A DNA stretch of 64,000 nt, from assembly GCA_964556115.1 (NCBI GenBank), contig CAZKVC010000011.1:21689-85688 (forward strand), in the 5' to 3' direction. This stretch comes from Parvularcula sp964556115. Lineage in GTDB: Bacteria; Pseudomonadota; Alphaproteobacteria; Caulobacterales; Parvularculaceae. A model generated the notes under the pieces. That model did not search any database. It was not told where the DNA came from and was given only the letters and a program-made list of their open reading frames with translations. Every line of letters begins with the position of its first letter. Positions within the stretch are counted from its first letter, which is position 1. This document shows, in pieces, positions 15,383-23,951 of the stretch. The translations under genes and the position numbers were made by a program.

Positions 15383-15973
15383 TCAGGGGCGCATAGAGAG
15401 CCTTCGCGACGATTTCGTGACACCGTCGGCCTTGGTTTGGTGGCGCTTGGACTTGAGAAAGACATAGAACGCGCCCTGGCCGCCATGGCGCTGATGGGCG
15501 GGCCGGACGGCGCTGATCCCTTGGCCGTAAAGCCCGGTCTCGATCCCCTGCAGGAAGCGGCGGCGCAGGATGCCCCGGCCCTCGCCCTTGTGCTCGGCTT
15601 CAAAGCCGCCCTTGCCGGTGATGATCAGGACGACGCGCCGCCCTCGCGAGAGGCTGCCGCCGAGAAAGCGCAAGGTCGCGCGGTCCGCCTCGTCCTGGCG
15701 CATGCCGTGAAGGTCGAGGACGCCTTCAATGGCGATCTTGCCGCGCGCCACCTGACGCTCCCGCTTGGGATCGCCTGCATTGAGGGGCGATTGCGGAAGC
15801 TTGGGCAACGCCGGTTCGGAAGGGGCAGGTTTGATCCTGGGCTGAAGTTCCGTCGGCCCTCGGGGCGCTGGCGGGGCGGGGAGGGGCGCCTTGCCCGGCA
15901 GCGGCGCCACCGTCCGCGTCACCTGCCCCCAAAGCGCTTTTTCTTCAGGAGAGAGGCCGCGGCGCCTCTTCAT
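15383..15973 (-). CDS. Smr/MutS2-type domain protein
   Basis: This is a 196-residue protein. The N-terminal half is Pro-rich and probably disordered. The C-terminal Smr domain has LDLHGM (about 86-91) and the IITGKG motif (about 117-122) followed by a basic stretch. Smr domains bind or nick nucleic acids, and stand-alone forms act in RNA cleavage at stalled ribosomes in some bacteria. Its ATG overlaps the mltA stop by 4 nt (ATGA), a pairing common in Alphaproteobacteria. Confidence 0.85.
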   Translation of the reverse strand: MKRRRGLSPEEKALWGQVTRTVAPLPGKAPLPAPPAPRGPTELQPRIKPAPSEPALPKLPQSPLNAGDPKRERQVARGKIAIEGVLDLHGMRQDEADRATLRFLGGSLSRGRRVVLIITGKGGFEAEHKGEGRGILRRRFLQGIETGLYGQGISAVRPAHQRHGGQGAFYVFLKSKRHQTKADGVTKSSRRLSMRP

Positions 15974-17103
15974 GACCCTGTCTGGGTCCCGAGGGGCGGC
16001 GCGGTCTTGGGAATGAGGGGGGCGATGACCCCCTGAAGCTTCAGCTTGCCTGCGATCTCGCCCGCTTCGGCACCGCGCCCGAGGTAAAGGTCGGCCCGGG
16101 CAGCCCCGCGGATCGCGCCGCCAGTATCCTGGGCGATCAGGGGTCCTGAATAGGCCAGCACATCATCCTCGCCCGAAAGCCAGATCGGCGCCCCCATCGG
16201 GGTCACGGTCCTGTCGACCGCGGCGGAGACCATGGGGGTGAGAGGAGCCCCGGCGGTGCCCAAGGGCCCGCTGGCGTCTTCCAAGGGCCCCCGGTCGACG
16301 AAATAGACATAGCTCGGGTTGGTCGCCCGGACCCTTGCCGCCTCTTCCGGCGGGGCATCCGCCAGCCATCGCCGGATCGCCTGCATGGTGACGTCTTCAA
16401 GTTCGAGATGCCCCTCCTCGACGAGGGTCCGGCCGATCGCGTGATAGGGATGACCGTTCTGGGCGGCATAGCCGAAGCGGCGTGCTTCGCCGCCCAGATC
16501 AACAATGCCTGAGCCCTGAATCTGCAGCGTGAAGAGATCGTCGGGGTCCATATAGCCGAGGATCTCGGCGTCTTCGCCCGGATCCTTCTCGATCGCGGCG
16601 CGGTCTTCAAAGGGGACGAGGCGGCCATTGAGGATGCGGCCGGCGATGCGCCGCCCCTTGAGATCCTCGCGAAAGCTGCCGAGATCGACGGAGACCAGAT
16701 CGTCTGGCTTGCCGAGAATGGGCGCGGTGAAGCGCCCCTCGGCTTGCGGCGCGCCTTCGAAGACAGGCTCGTAGTACCCCGTCGCCAGACCCTTTCCGCC
16801 ATCGCCGAAGAGAAGCGCGTCGAAGCTTTCGGCGAAGAATGTCCGGGCTTCTTCTTCGGATCGGAGGTTCCGCGAGGCCTCGCAAAGGGGTGCCCAGTCT
16901 TCCGGCCTCGCCTGGGGGCCGGGCTGACGCACGAGCTGATCGCAGTTTCGGGCGAAGACCGTGGCGGCCTCAGAAAAATCGGCGGAGGCGAAGCCCGGAA
17001 GGTCTGTAGCGGGAACCCGCTTCACCCTCGCTTCGTCATCCCCGCCGCAGGCCGATAGGGCAACAAGGCTCAGGATCAGGATGGCCCACCGGAAGAAGAT
17101 CAT
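15970..17103 (-). CDS. mltA: Membrane-bound lytic murein transglycosylase A
   Basis: This is a 377-residue lipoprotein. The signal peptide ends in the lipobox LSAC (Cys at about 19), so it is probably anchored to the outer membrane and cleaves glycan strands with 1,6-anhydro product. MltA features are ATGYYEPVFEG, YMDPDDLFTLQIQGSG in the middle and the C-terminal 3D-type motif with AQDTGGAIRGAARADLY holding the catalytic Asp. It is coupled to the Smr gene downstream and preceded by the Tim44-like gene after 27 bp. Confidence 0.95.
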   Translation of the reverse strand: MIFFRWAILILSLVALSACGGDDEARVKRVPATDLPGFASADFSEAATVFARNCDQLVRQPGPQARPEDWAPLCEASRNLRSEEEARTFFAESFDALLFGDGGKGLATGYYEPVFEGAPQAEGRFTAPILGKPDDLVSVDLGSFREDLKGRRIAGRILNGRLVPFEDRAAIEKDPGEDAEILGYMDPDDLFTLQIQGSGIVDLGGEARRFGYAAQNGHPYHAIGRTLVEEGHLELEDVTMQAIRRWLADAPPEEAARVRATNPSYVYFVDRGPLEDASGPLGTAGAPLTPMVSAAVDRTVTPMGAPIWLSGEDDVLAYSGPLIAQDTGGAIRGAARADLYLGRGAEAGEIAGKLKLQGVIAPLIPKTAPPLGTQTGS

Positions 17104-17130
17104 CGGTTCTGCGTCCCGGGAAGGCGAAGA

Positions 17131-17775
17131 TCAGGCGTCCGAGCCCTGAGTGGCAACGAGGATCCAGTTCGGGTCGCGGGTCTTGACTGGCCGCGCGAAA
17201 ATCCAGCGATCAACCACATGGGTCGCCTGTTCTTCGCTGCCTTCTATGACCTTGCCGTTCTCGTCGCGGACCGCGCGGATCTGCTCGGAACGGAATTTCA
17301 GCTCGGCCCGGTAATGGCCTTCGCCCTGATCCATGGCGATCACTTCCGGCGTATCGACGCCGACAAAGGTGAGATCGACAGTCTGGCCGGCCTTGTCGCG
17401 GCCCTCGATGGCGACTTCGAAGCTCCGCAGGACTTCGGGGTCGATGAAGCTGCGCACATGCTGAAGCTCGCCGCTGGCATAGGCTTGGACGATCATCTCA
17501 TAGGCCTGCTTGGCGCCTTCCAGGAAGGCTTTTGGTTCGAAGGTCGGCGTCGTCTCGCGCACGGTCTGGGCCCAGGGGGGGAGGTCCTCACGCGGGGTGA
17601 CCTGAAGCGCAGAGGGTGCCTGACCGTCATTCGCCGCATCACCGGCGCCGACGGGCCGCAGGACAGGCCTGTCCTGCTCGTCTGGCTCATGCCCGCCCCG
17701 CGTGCCGAGCACGTTGAAGAGGCGATAGCTCAGGAAAAGAGCAAGGGCGGCGAAGATGATGAGGGTCAAATCCAT
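17131..17775 (-). CDS. Tim44/TimA-type membrane-associated protein
   Basis: This 214-residue protein has one N-terminal transmembrane helix (LIIFAALALFLSYRLFNVLG), a Gly/Asp-rich linker and a C-terminal Tim44-like domain (about 85-214, with FLEGAKQAYEMIVQAYASG and the final W-rich strand). Alphaproteobacterial members are relatives of the mitochondrial import motor adaptor and may assist inner-membrane protein handling. It sits upstream of mltA and Smr and is divergent from fxsA-secB, matching the common alphaproteobacterial order around secB. Confidence 0.88.
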   Translation of the reverse strand: MDLTLIIFAALALFLSYRLFNVLGTRGGHEPDEQDRPVLRPVGAGDAANDGQAPSALQVTPREDLPPWAQTVRETTPTFEPKAFLEGAKQAYEMIVQAYASGELQHVRSFIDPEVLRSFEVAIEGRDKAGQTVDLTFVGVDTPEVIAMDQGEGHYRAELKFRSEQIRAVRDENGKVIEGSEEQATHVVDRWIFARPVKTRDPNWILVATQGSDA

Positions 17776-17963
17776 AATAACCTTCGATTAGCGTCCCGCA
17801 GGCTGGACGCAAGACGCGCCCTTCAATCACATATAACGCAAAAGGTGCACCACCAGTTTTACCGCGGCACTTTCTTCTTGCCCTTCGGTCATCACGAGGG
17901 CTCGCGTTGCTAAGGCGGCCGGACCGACCCACATGCACCCTGCAGCCATCAACCGGAAGCCCC

Positions 17964-18356
17964 TTGCCCCTATTGATCTTCGTTCTTCTCGTCGTGATGC
18001 CGATCCTGGAAATCACGCTTCTCATCAAAGGTGCCTTCGCTTTCGGCATCCTGCCCGTCATTCTTCTGACGATCGGCACGGCGGCGCTGGGCACCTTCCT
18101 GATCAAGCGCCAGGGCCTTCAGGCGATGCAGCAATTGCGCGCCGAGACGGCCGCCGGGCGGGTCCCGGTCGCATCGGTGGTGGACGGCGCGGCGCTTCTG
18201 CTGGCGGCGCCGTTTCTTCTCACCCCGGGTTTCATCACCGACGGGATCGGCTTTGCGCTTCTGGTGCCGCCCTTCCGCCACGGTATCGCAAGGTGGGGTC
18301 TGCGCCGCCTGAAGCGCGCGCAGGAGGACGGCCGGGTCGTGATTATCAGGCGCTGA
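17964..18356 (+). CDS. fxsA: FxsA family membrane protein
   Basis: This is a 130-residue inner-membrane protein with hydrophobic segments at about 2-22, 26-44 and 72-95 and a basic C-terminal tail. The TTG at 17964 is chosen because GGAAG lies upstream and the product then begins MPLLIFVLLVVMP, aligning with the FxsA N-terminus. The in-frame ATG at 17907 would add a polar 19-residue leader. FxsA of E. coli relieves phage T7 exclusion by F; its normal role is unclear. secB follows after 70 bp. Confidence 0.88.
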   Translation: MPLLIFVLLVVMPILEITLLIKGAFAFGILPVILLTIGTAALGTFLIKRQGLQAMQQLRAETAAGRVPVASVVDGAALLLAAPFLLTPGFITDGIGFALLVPPFRHGIARWGLRRLKRAQEDGRVVIIRR

Positions 18357-18426
18357 ACCTTGTAAGGCGGGCCTTCCGCGTGTAGCGGGCGGCCCTTGCC
18401 GACAAGCCACAAGCCCCGGAGCCGAG

Positions 18427-18936
18427 ATGTCCGAGACCCCGCAGAACCCGTCCGCTTCCGCTGAAAACGCGCCCGCGATGCGCCTTTTGACCCAGTACCT
18501 GAAGGACCTGTCCTTCGAGAACCCGCAAGCGCCTGCCTCGCTGGGGAGCAATCAGGGCGCGCCGCAGATGGAAGTCGGCGTCGACGTCAATGCCCGCTCG
18601 CTCGGCCAGAACCGCTTCGAGGTCGAGCTCAGCTGCTCGGCGACCGCCCAGCGCGAGGGCAGTGTCGTCTATGTCTGCGAAGTGAACTATGCCGGGCTGT
18701 TCCAGATCGAGAACGTGCCTGAAGAGGCCATCGAGCCGGTGCTGCTGGTCGATGCGCCGCACCTTCTCTTCCCGTTCGTCCGGCAGATCGTCGCCCAGTC
18801 GACCCGCGATGGCGGCTTCATGCCGCTGCTGCTCGAGCCGCTCGACTTTGTCGGTATGTACCAGGCCCAGCGGGCCAAGCGCACAGCCGCGCAGAACGGC
18901 AACGACCAGATCGGCCAGACCGAAGGCGAAGCCTGA
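18427..18936 (+). CDS. secB: Protein-export chaperone SecB
   Basis: This 169-residue cytosolic chaperone holds preproteins unfolded and hands them to SecA. Family signs are YLKDLSFENPQAP near 22-34, VCEVNYAGLFQIENVP in the middle and LLVDAPHLLFPFVRQIVA, followed by a FMPLLLEPLDF strand and a polar tail. It stands downstream of fxsA on the same strand and is convergent with the tyrosine-kinase-like gene, with a shared hairpin in the 27-bp gap and gene end. Confidence 0.96.
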   Translation: MSETPQNPSASAENAPAMRLLTQYLKDLSFENPQAPASLGSNQGAPQMEVGVDVNARSLGQNRFEVELSCSATAQREGSVVYVCEVNYAGLFQIENVPEEAIEPVLLVDAPHLLFPFVRQIVAQSTRDGGFMPLLLEPLDFVGMYQAQRAKRTAAQNGNDQIGQTEGEA

Positions 18937-18950
18937 CGGCTTGATCCCTG

Positions 18951-18980
18951 ACGCTTCGGCCGGTCAGTCGGCCGAAGCGT
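18951..18980. terminator. Hairpin between convergent secB and kinase-like gene
   Basis: ACGCTTCGGCC (18951-18961) pairs with GGCCGAAGCGT (18970-18980), 11 bp perfect with an 8-nt loop. The loop holds the stop codon of the minus-strand gene. No T-tract follows on either strand, so it may act as a bidirectional transcript end or 3' stabiliser rather than a classical intrinsic terminator. Confidence 0.5.
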
Positions 18981-19884
18981 TGAAGGCGACACCCCGGCTC
19001 TTGTTCAGAACCGCGCAGAGGATCTTGTCCTGCGGGATGGCCTTCGCGGCTTCTTCGAGCTCGCCGAAGGTCGTGTTGCCCGCTTCCGATACCAGAACCA
19101 CGCCGTCGAGCTGCGGCATCACCGTCATCACGTCATCCGACCCGAGCATCGGCGGCAGGTTGAGGATGACGACCGTATTGCTGCCGATTCCGCGGAAGCT
19201 TTCCATCGCCTGTTTGAAGCGCGGCGAAGCCAGAAGCTCGGCGCTTTGCGCCGTGGCGCGGTCCGAGAGAAAGAAGAGAAGGTTCGAATCGGGATCGCGG
19301 GTCAGGTAGTCCTCCGCTCGCCCTTCGCCCCGGAAGAAGCCGATGCCCGAGCGGAACTCCCGTGCATCAAGATAACCCGCCAGAAGCGGTCGCTGCAGGT
19401 TGAGATCCGCGAGCACCACCGTCTGCTCCGTCCGCCGGGCGCAGGCGCGCGCGAGGTGGATGGAGGTGACGGTCTTGCCGTTACGGGCGGTGGGGGAGGT
19501 CACCCCGATGATCTGTCCGCCGCGTTCCTTGATGCCCTGCAGCACTGTTGTCCTGACAATGCGGAAGGCGTTGTCGAAATCGGGCTTCTGCTCCGGTCCA
19601 AGGCCGAAGCGTTCTTCGAAGCGGACGAAATCCGCATCGCTCACCGGGAAGCGCGAGAAGTCGTCCACCGGCATGTCCGAGGCGCGGCGGCGTGGGCCTT
19701 GATTGTCCTCGCTCTCATCCGTCAGCGGCGGCTCGGTGGCGCTTTCGCCGAAATCGAACCCCCCGGCCTGGAAGGGCGAGGGCGCTTCTGTCACGCCGCC
19801 TGCGCCGCTGCCGCCGAAGAGGGGGCGGGCGACCTTGTCGAGAGCGGCTTCGAACGCGCTGATGCTGGCTTTGTTTTCACTCAT
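18964..19884 (-). CDS. CpsD-type tyrosine-kinase-like ATPase with degenerate motifs
   Basis: This 306-residue cytosolic P-loop protein is paired with the upstream Wzz/GumC gene, as BY-kinases usually are in polysaccharide export. The Walker A region is TSPTARNGKT (129-138), which keeps GKT but lacks the leading Gly. Walker A' is VVLADLNLQRP with Asn162 where Asp is usual. The Walker B position is VVILNLPPM with Asn242 instead of Asp. The C-terminus has no Tyr cluster. Hydrolysis or autophosphorylation may be lost, leaving a regulatory partner. The fold call is firm; activity is doubtful. Confidence 0.8.
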   Translation of the reverse strand: MSENKASISAFEAALDKVARPLFGGSGAGGVTEAPSPFQAGGFDFGESATEPPLTDESEDNQGPRRRASDMPVDDFSRFPVSDADFVRFEERFGLGPEQKPDFDNAFRIVRTTVLQGIKERGGQIIGVTSPTARNGKTVTSIHLARACARRTEQTVVLADLNLQRPLLAGYLDAREFRSGIGFFRGEGRAEDYLTRDPDSNLLFFLSDRATAQSAELLASPRFKQAMESFRGIGSNTVVILNLPPMLGSDDVMTVMPQLDGVVLVSEAGNTTFGELEEAAKAIPQDKILCAVLNKSRGVAFNASAD

Positions 19885-19943
19885 AACGCTAGTTCCCTAT
19901 CGGCCCGCAGGGGCCAGGATGGCACAAGGCGAACGGCCCACCA

Positions 19944-21575
19944 TCAGAAGAAGACCTTGTAGACGACGAAGCCCAGAAGCCCTGTCAGCAGCACCGAAGC
20001 CGCGCAAAGCAGCAGGAAGACGGTGCGGCGGAATTTCTGCTCTTCCGCATCGAGCACTTCGGGCACCTCGATCACCGGGATGCCGGCGAGGGCGGTGCTG
20101 AGCTGACGTTTGGTGTCGACTTTCGGGAAGAGGAAGATCGGACCGAAGCCGAGGACCGCCGCGATGCCGCCGGCCGCGCCGGTCAGCATGATGGCAAGCT
20201 TGGGCTTGTCCGGCGAAGTCGGCACGTCCGGGCGGACCGGCGGGTCGAGGATCAGGACCCGTTCGGATTTCTGCTGGCTCTCGAGGCTCTGGCTTCGCTC
20301 GGCCTGGGCGCGGTTCGCCTGGGTGCGGCTCAGGAAGTTCTGAAGACGCTCTTCCTCTGCCTTCAGGCTGTCGAGCTGCGCCGCGATCGGCGGCATGCGC
20401 CGCAGGCGGTTCTCGGCCTCGGCGAGTTCTGTCCGCAGCTCCTCCAGACGGGCCTGGCTGTCCTCGATGCGGTCGAGAAGGGCACGCTCGTTCGTCTGGA
20501 ACTGAAGCCGCGCGAGGCTGAGCTCGCCCCCGTCACGGTTGAGGTTCGACATCTGGTCTTCGATCCGGGCCCTGCGGTCTTCGAGGTTGGCCATTTCGCG
20601 CGGGCTCAGGCTGTCCTCTTCGGCGAGGCGGCCATCGATGTAATCGAGGATCTCGCTGGCCCGGCGGCGAAAGGAGGCCGGATCGAGGCGTGCCTCGAGA
20701 CCCAGCACCTCATCGGTGACCGCGATGACGTCGGGATGGCTTTCGGTATAGCTGCGGCGCATCGTGTCGAGGCGCCGTTTCAGGTCACGCAAGGCCACGC
20801 GTTCGGCATCGGAGCGCTCGTTCGCGTCGATGATCAGCGGCTGCTGCATGCGCAGAAGGCTGAGTTCCTGCTGGCCGGCGTCGATACGTGCTTCGGCCCG
20901 TTCGATTTCGGCAGTCAGCCGGGTGACGACGTTCTGGTTGAAGTTCGCGCTATCCGGGGTCATCCCTGGGTTGTTGAGGCGAACATCGGCGATCTGCTTC
21001 TGGATATCGGAGAGCTGGCGGCGAACGTCGCGCTCTTCGCTGCGCAGGAAGGACGTGGTACCCTCCGCCGCTTCGATCCGTGCCTCGACGTTCTCTTCCA
21101 TGAAGTCGCTGACCAACCGGTTGGCGACCCGGTAGGCGGTGTCGGGGTTCTCGTGAACATAGCCGATCTCGAAGGTGATCGTGCTTGCTTCGTCCCGCCG
21201 GCGCGTATTGCTGATGCGGTTGATCGAGATGCGGATGTCATCGCGCACGGATCCGACCTTGCGCGAGAAGGGCTCGTTGCTGGTCCGGTCGATGAGGCCG
21301 AAGGTCTCCGACAGCCGCACCACATTGTTGCGCGAGCGGAGTTCCGCCTTGATCGTCTCGAGCCTGTCCTCGGCGATGGCGCGGACGGCGGAGGGCACGA
21401 GGTCGGGTGAGACCTGCTGGTCCTGCACCACCAGAAGCGCCTTGGAATGGTAGCGTGCCGGAACGAGACCGAGGGCCACGAAGCCAAGAATCAGCAGCAG
21501 CAGGAAAGGGATGAACATCCAGAAGAAACGGCGAAGGCCGAGCCGGATCAAATCTGTGATCGAATAGCGTTCCAT
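19944..21575 (-). CDS. Wzz/GumC-type polysaccharide chain-length/export protein
   Basis: This is a 543-residue inner-membrane polysaccharide co-polymerase. Transmembrane helices near 18-38 and at the C-terminus (about 515-537) flank a long periplasmic region with extended coiled coil (about 160-430). A Pro-rich LDPPVRPDVPTSPDKPK segment precedes the second helix, as in GumC/ExoP proteins. It controls chain length or export of a surface or secreted polysaccharide. It lies upstream of the kinase-like gene with a 59-bp gap. No glycosyltransferases, Wzx or Wzy are nearby, so the biosynthetic genes must be elsewhere. The stretch 21576-21806 has no gene that I can see. Confidence 0.92.
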   Translation of the reverse strand: MERYSITDLIRLGLRRFFWMFIPFLLLLILGFVALGLVPARYHSKALLVVQDQQVSPDLVPSAVRAIAEDRLETIKAELRSRNNVVRLSETFGLIDRTSNEPFSRKVGSVRDDIRISINRISNTRRRDEASTITFEIGYVHENPDTAYRVANRLVSDFMEENVEARIEAAEGTTSFLRSEERDVRRQLSDIQKQIADVRLNNPGMTPDSANFNQNVVTRLTAEIERAEARIDAGQQELSLLRMQQPLIIDANERSDAERVALRDLKRRLDTMRRSYTESHPDVIAVTDEVLGLEARLDPASFRRRASEILDYIDGRLAEEDSLSPREMANLEDRRARIEDQMSNLNRDGGELSLARLQFQTNERALLDRIEDSQARLEELRTELAEAENRLRRMPPIAAQLDSLKAEEERLQNFLSRTQANRAQAERSQSLESQQKSERVLILDPPVRPDVPTSPDKPKLAIMLTGAAGGIAAVLGFGPIFLFPKVDTKRQLSTALAGIPVIEVPEVLDAEEQKFRRTVFLLLCAASVLLTGLLGFVVYKVFF

Positions 21576-21806
21576 ACGTGTCCTTGCCGGTACCCCTCAG
21601 TGGAGAGACCCATTGTCTCATTATGCCAGCTGCGTGCAACAGACGTGCCGCAATCTGCCAGTTAGTGTCCTTGGGGGTTCCGCCCTCTCGCCGGTATGCC
21701 CGGCGCCCAAACCTACGACTGCAAAACGGCCATGCGCCCCGAAGGTTCCTGTCTGATTGTCCAGGAGAGGAGGCTGACTGCGTAGTAAACTCTGCGCGAG
21801 CACGAC

Positions 21807-21836
21807 AAAGCCCCGCCCAAGCTATGAGGACGGGGC
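21807..21836 (-). terminator. Terminator-like hairpin after the GIN-domain gene
   Basis: On the minus strand GCCCCG (21836-21831) pairs with CGGGGC (21815-21810), then TTT follows (21809-21807). It is located 25 bp past the stop of the GIN-domain gene. The loop is long (15 nt) and the U-tract short, so strength is uncertain. Confidence 0.55.
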
Positions 21837-21860
21837 CGGTTCTTGAGCAGTAAAGGACGC

Positions 21861-22508
21861 TCAGCGATTGCTGACGTCGACGTCGCCGCCGGAGCTTTCC
21901 GAGGTGTTGCGCCTGTCCGGGTTGCCGCGGACATCGACATCGCCGCCGGACGAGGCCTTCGCGTCGATCGACTGGCGGGCATAGACCTCGACCTCGCCGC
22001 CCGAAGAGGCGCGGGCTTTCACGTCATCGCATTCAAGATCAAAGGCCCGGACATCCGAACCGGAGGATGCCTCAGCGGTCAGCGAAGAGCAGGACCCCTC
22101 AGCCTCGAGATCGCCGCCCGAACTCGCCTCGAGCTCGACACGGCCGCCGTTGATGCCCTCGATCCTCAGGTCGGAGCCGGAAGAAGCCTTCCCGCTTTCG
22201 AACGCAGGCATGGTCACGGTGAAAACGAAGGACTGACCGCGCCCGAAGGAGAAATTCATGCCGCGGCGGCTTTCGCGGCCGAGCTTGAGGACGTCCCCAT
22301 CGACCTCGACGCTGGCCTCGTCGGCATCGCCGCGGGTTTCGAGGGTGACGGAGTATTCGGGGCCGACCTCGACCTCGACCTCGACCCCGGCATAGGAATG
22401 GACCCCGGAGAAACCGGAGAGGTCATAGGTCTTCGTCTCTGCGAGGGCCGTGCTCGCAAGGAGCAGGGCTGTGGAGGAAGCGGCGAGGGCGGCGATGGGA
22501 TGGTTCAA
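21861..22508 (-). CDS. Secreted GIN-domain (DUF2807) protein
   Basis: This is a protein of about 215 residues with a signal peptide ending in STALA-E. It is followed by a beta-helical GIN/DUF2807 domain with recurrent ASSGGD/ASSGSD turns every 15-20 residues. Such proteins are predicted to be extracellular or periplasmic beta-helices of unknown ligand. The TTG at 22508 is preferred because AAGGAG lies 7 nt upstream; a TTG at 22529 would overlap that site. A second GIN-type protein is encoded at 52276. It is transcribed apart from its neighbours. Confidence 0.8.
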   Translation of the reverse strand: MNHPIAALAASSTALLLASTALAETKTYDLSGFSGVHSYAGVEVEVEVGPEYSVTLETRGDADEASVEVDGDVLKLGRESRRGMNFSFGRGQSFVFTVTMPAFESGKASSGSDLRIEGINGGRVELEASSGGDLEAEGSCSSLTAEASSGSDVRAFDLECDDVKARASSGGEVEVYARQSIDAKASSGGDVDVRGNPDRRNTSESSGGDVDVSNR

Positions 22509-22604
22509 GGCGTTGCTCCTTACTGACAATCAATAAGCCAGACCAGCATCTGGTAGGCCGCAGGAAACTTACAACGCCCTGATCGAGAGTTTCTCTCAGT
22601 TTTA

Positions 22605-23738
22605 TCAGTCGTAGCGCGTCAGGCCGAGAAGACCGCTCTCGGTATCGCGTTCGGTGACCACGAGATCCGCGCCGTGCTTGACCGCGTAGGAGACGATCTC
22701 CGAGCGCGCGGCAAACTTTTCGTCGACCGTTTCGGGCAGCTTCAGCCGCTCGTCGTCCCCCGGCAGGAGGCCCAGATGGTCCGGGTGAATGAGAACCGTG
22801 TCGAGCCGTCCCCGCTGGGCCGCCTGGCGCAGTTCGTTAATACCGCGAAGCGCGTTGGTGGTGTCGTAATCAGAGACTTCCGAGGCCTGGCGCTTGGCGC
22901 GTGCTTCGTCATAAACCGCGAAAGCCCGGTCGAAGAGCTCGTCCTCGTCCAACGCGTCACCAGCCGCCTGGACATGCTCCTCGGCGAGGTTGCGGTGCTC
23001 GAAATGCTCCATGAAATGGCCGAGCCGGCTCGGACCGCCCGCGAGGATCAGAGGATCGTCGCCCTGAACCTTGTCATCGACCTGCTTGCCGAAGGCGAGG
23101 AGGACCCGGGTGATCTCGTCCTTGCGAAGGTCCTCGGTTGCCGTGCCGAGGGCATGGAACTGCTGGCGGGCGCCGCCGCGCCGCACCGAACTGGAGCTGT
23201 GCCAGATGACCGAGGCCATGGGCTCGTACTGCTTCATCTGCTCGGTCAGCGTCATCACCTCGCGCGGGGTCTCGTCGTGGATGGTCGACCCTTCGACGTG
23301 AAGAAGGCGCGGATCTTCCGCATCGAGAACCGCAATCCAGAAGGACCGCGCCTCGCTGGCATCGGCGAGGGCAGGTAGGGCAAGGGCGGCCGGCCCGAAG
23401 GAAAGCGCCGGGGCCGGCCGATGGTTGAGGGGCCGGAAGACGGTCTCGTCACCGTTCGAGAAAACGGCGATGCCGCCTTCGGGGAACTCATCCTGATGCA
23501 GGCTCTCGGCGACCTTGCGGATGCTCGCCCGGTGCTTCTCGGGGCCGCGCGCTTCGTCGTCCAGCGCCGCAAGAAGGTTCTTCTTGGCGAGATCGAACTT
23601 CTCCGCATCGCCTTCGGCATCGGGCCGCGGATAAAGAAGCGAAAGAACCCGGGCATCGCCAAGCCTACCGTCGCCTGTCGGGTCCGGCAGGAACGGTGTC
23701 AGGGTTTCGAGAGCGGCAGCGAGCTTTGTCCTGTTCAT
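22605..23738 (-). CDS. baeRF-like (archaeal/eukaryotic release-factor fold) protein
   Basis: This cytosolic protein of about 377 residues is read from the ATG at 23738, preceded by GGAG. It has an eRF1/Vms1-like layout: an N-terminal alpha/beta domain, a middle RNase H-like domain with LLHVEGSTIHDETP, and a C-terminal L7Ae-like part with TVLIHPDHLGLLPG and AVKHGADLVVTE. Bacterial baeRF proteins are thought to act in ribosome-associated control, but most are untested. A longer frame to 24176 crosses the divergent bkd promoter region and is not used. Family assignment rests on motif resemblance. Confidence 0.6.
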   Translation of the reverse strand: MNRTKLAAALETLTPFLPDPTGDGRLGDARVLSLLYPRPDAEGDAEKFDLAKKNLLAALDDEARGPEKHRASIRKVAESLHQDEFPEGGIAVFSNGDETVFRPLNHRPAPALSFGPAALALPALADASEARSFWIAVLDAEDPRLLHVEGSTIHDETPREVMTLTEQMKQYEPMASVIWHSSSSVRRGGARQQFHALGTATEDLRKDEITRVLLAFGKQVDDKVQGDDPLILAGGPSRLGHFMEHFEHRNLAEEHVQAAGDALDEDELFDRAFAVYDEARAKRQASEVSDYDTTNALRGINELRQAAQRGRLDTVLIHPDHLGLLPGDDERLKLPETVDEKFAARSEIVSYAVKHGADLVVTERDTESGLLGLTRYD

Positions 23739-23951
23739 GACCTTATCTCCGGAATAATCAGCGTGAACGAAGCAAACACGTGGAACGGGAAGGCGGTTCG
23801 TGCTGCGCTGCGGCACAAGCTTCTGCTGTAAATCTCTGGCAGAGCGAAGGAATGTCGCGCCACTCGCGAAGAATTCACACGCTCCCGCCGCTGACCGATC
23901 CGTTCTTTTCTGGCAAGTGGCGTCGGAAAAACCGTATGAGGAGCGCCTGCC

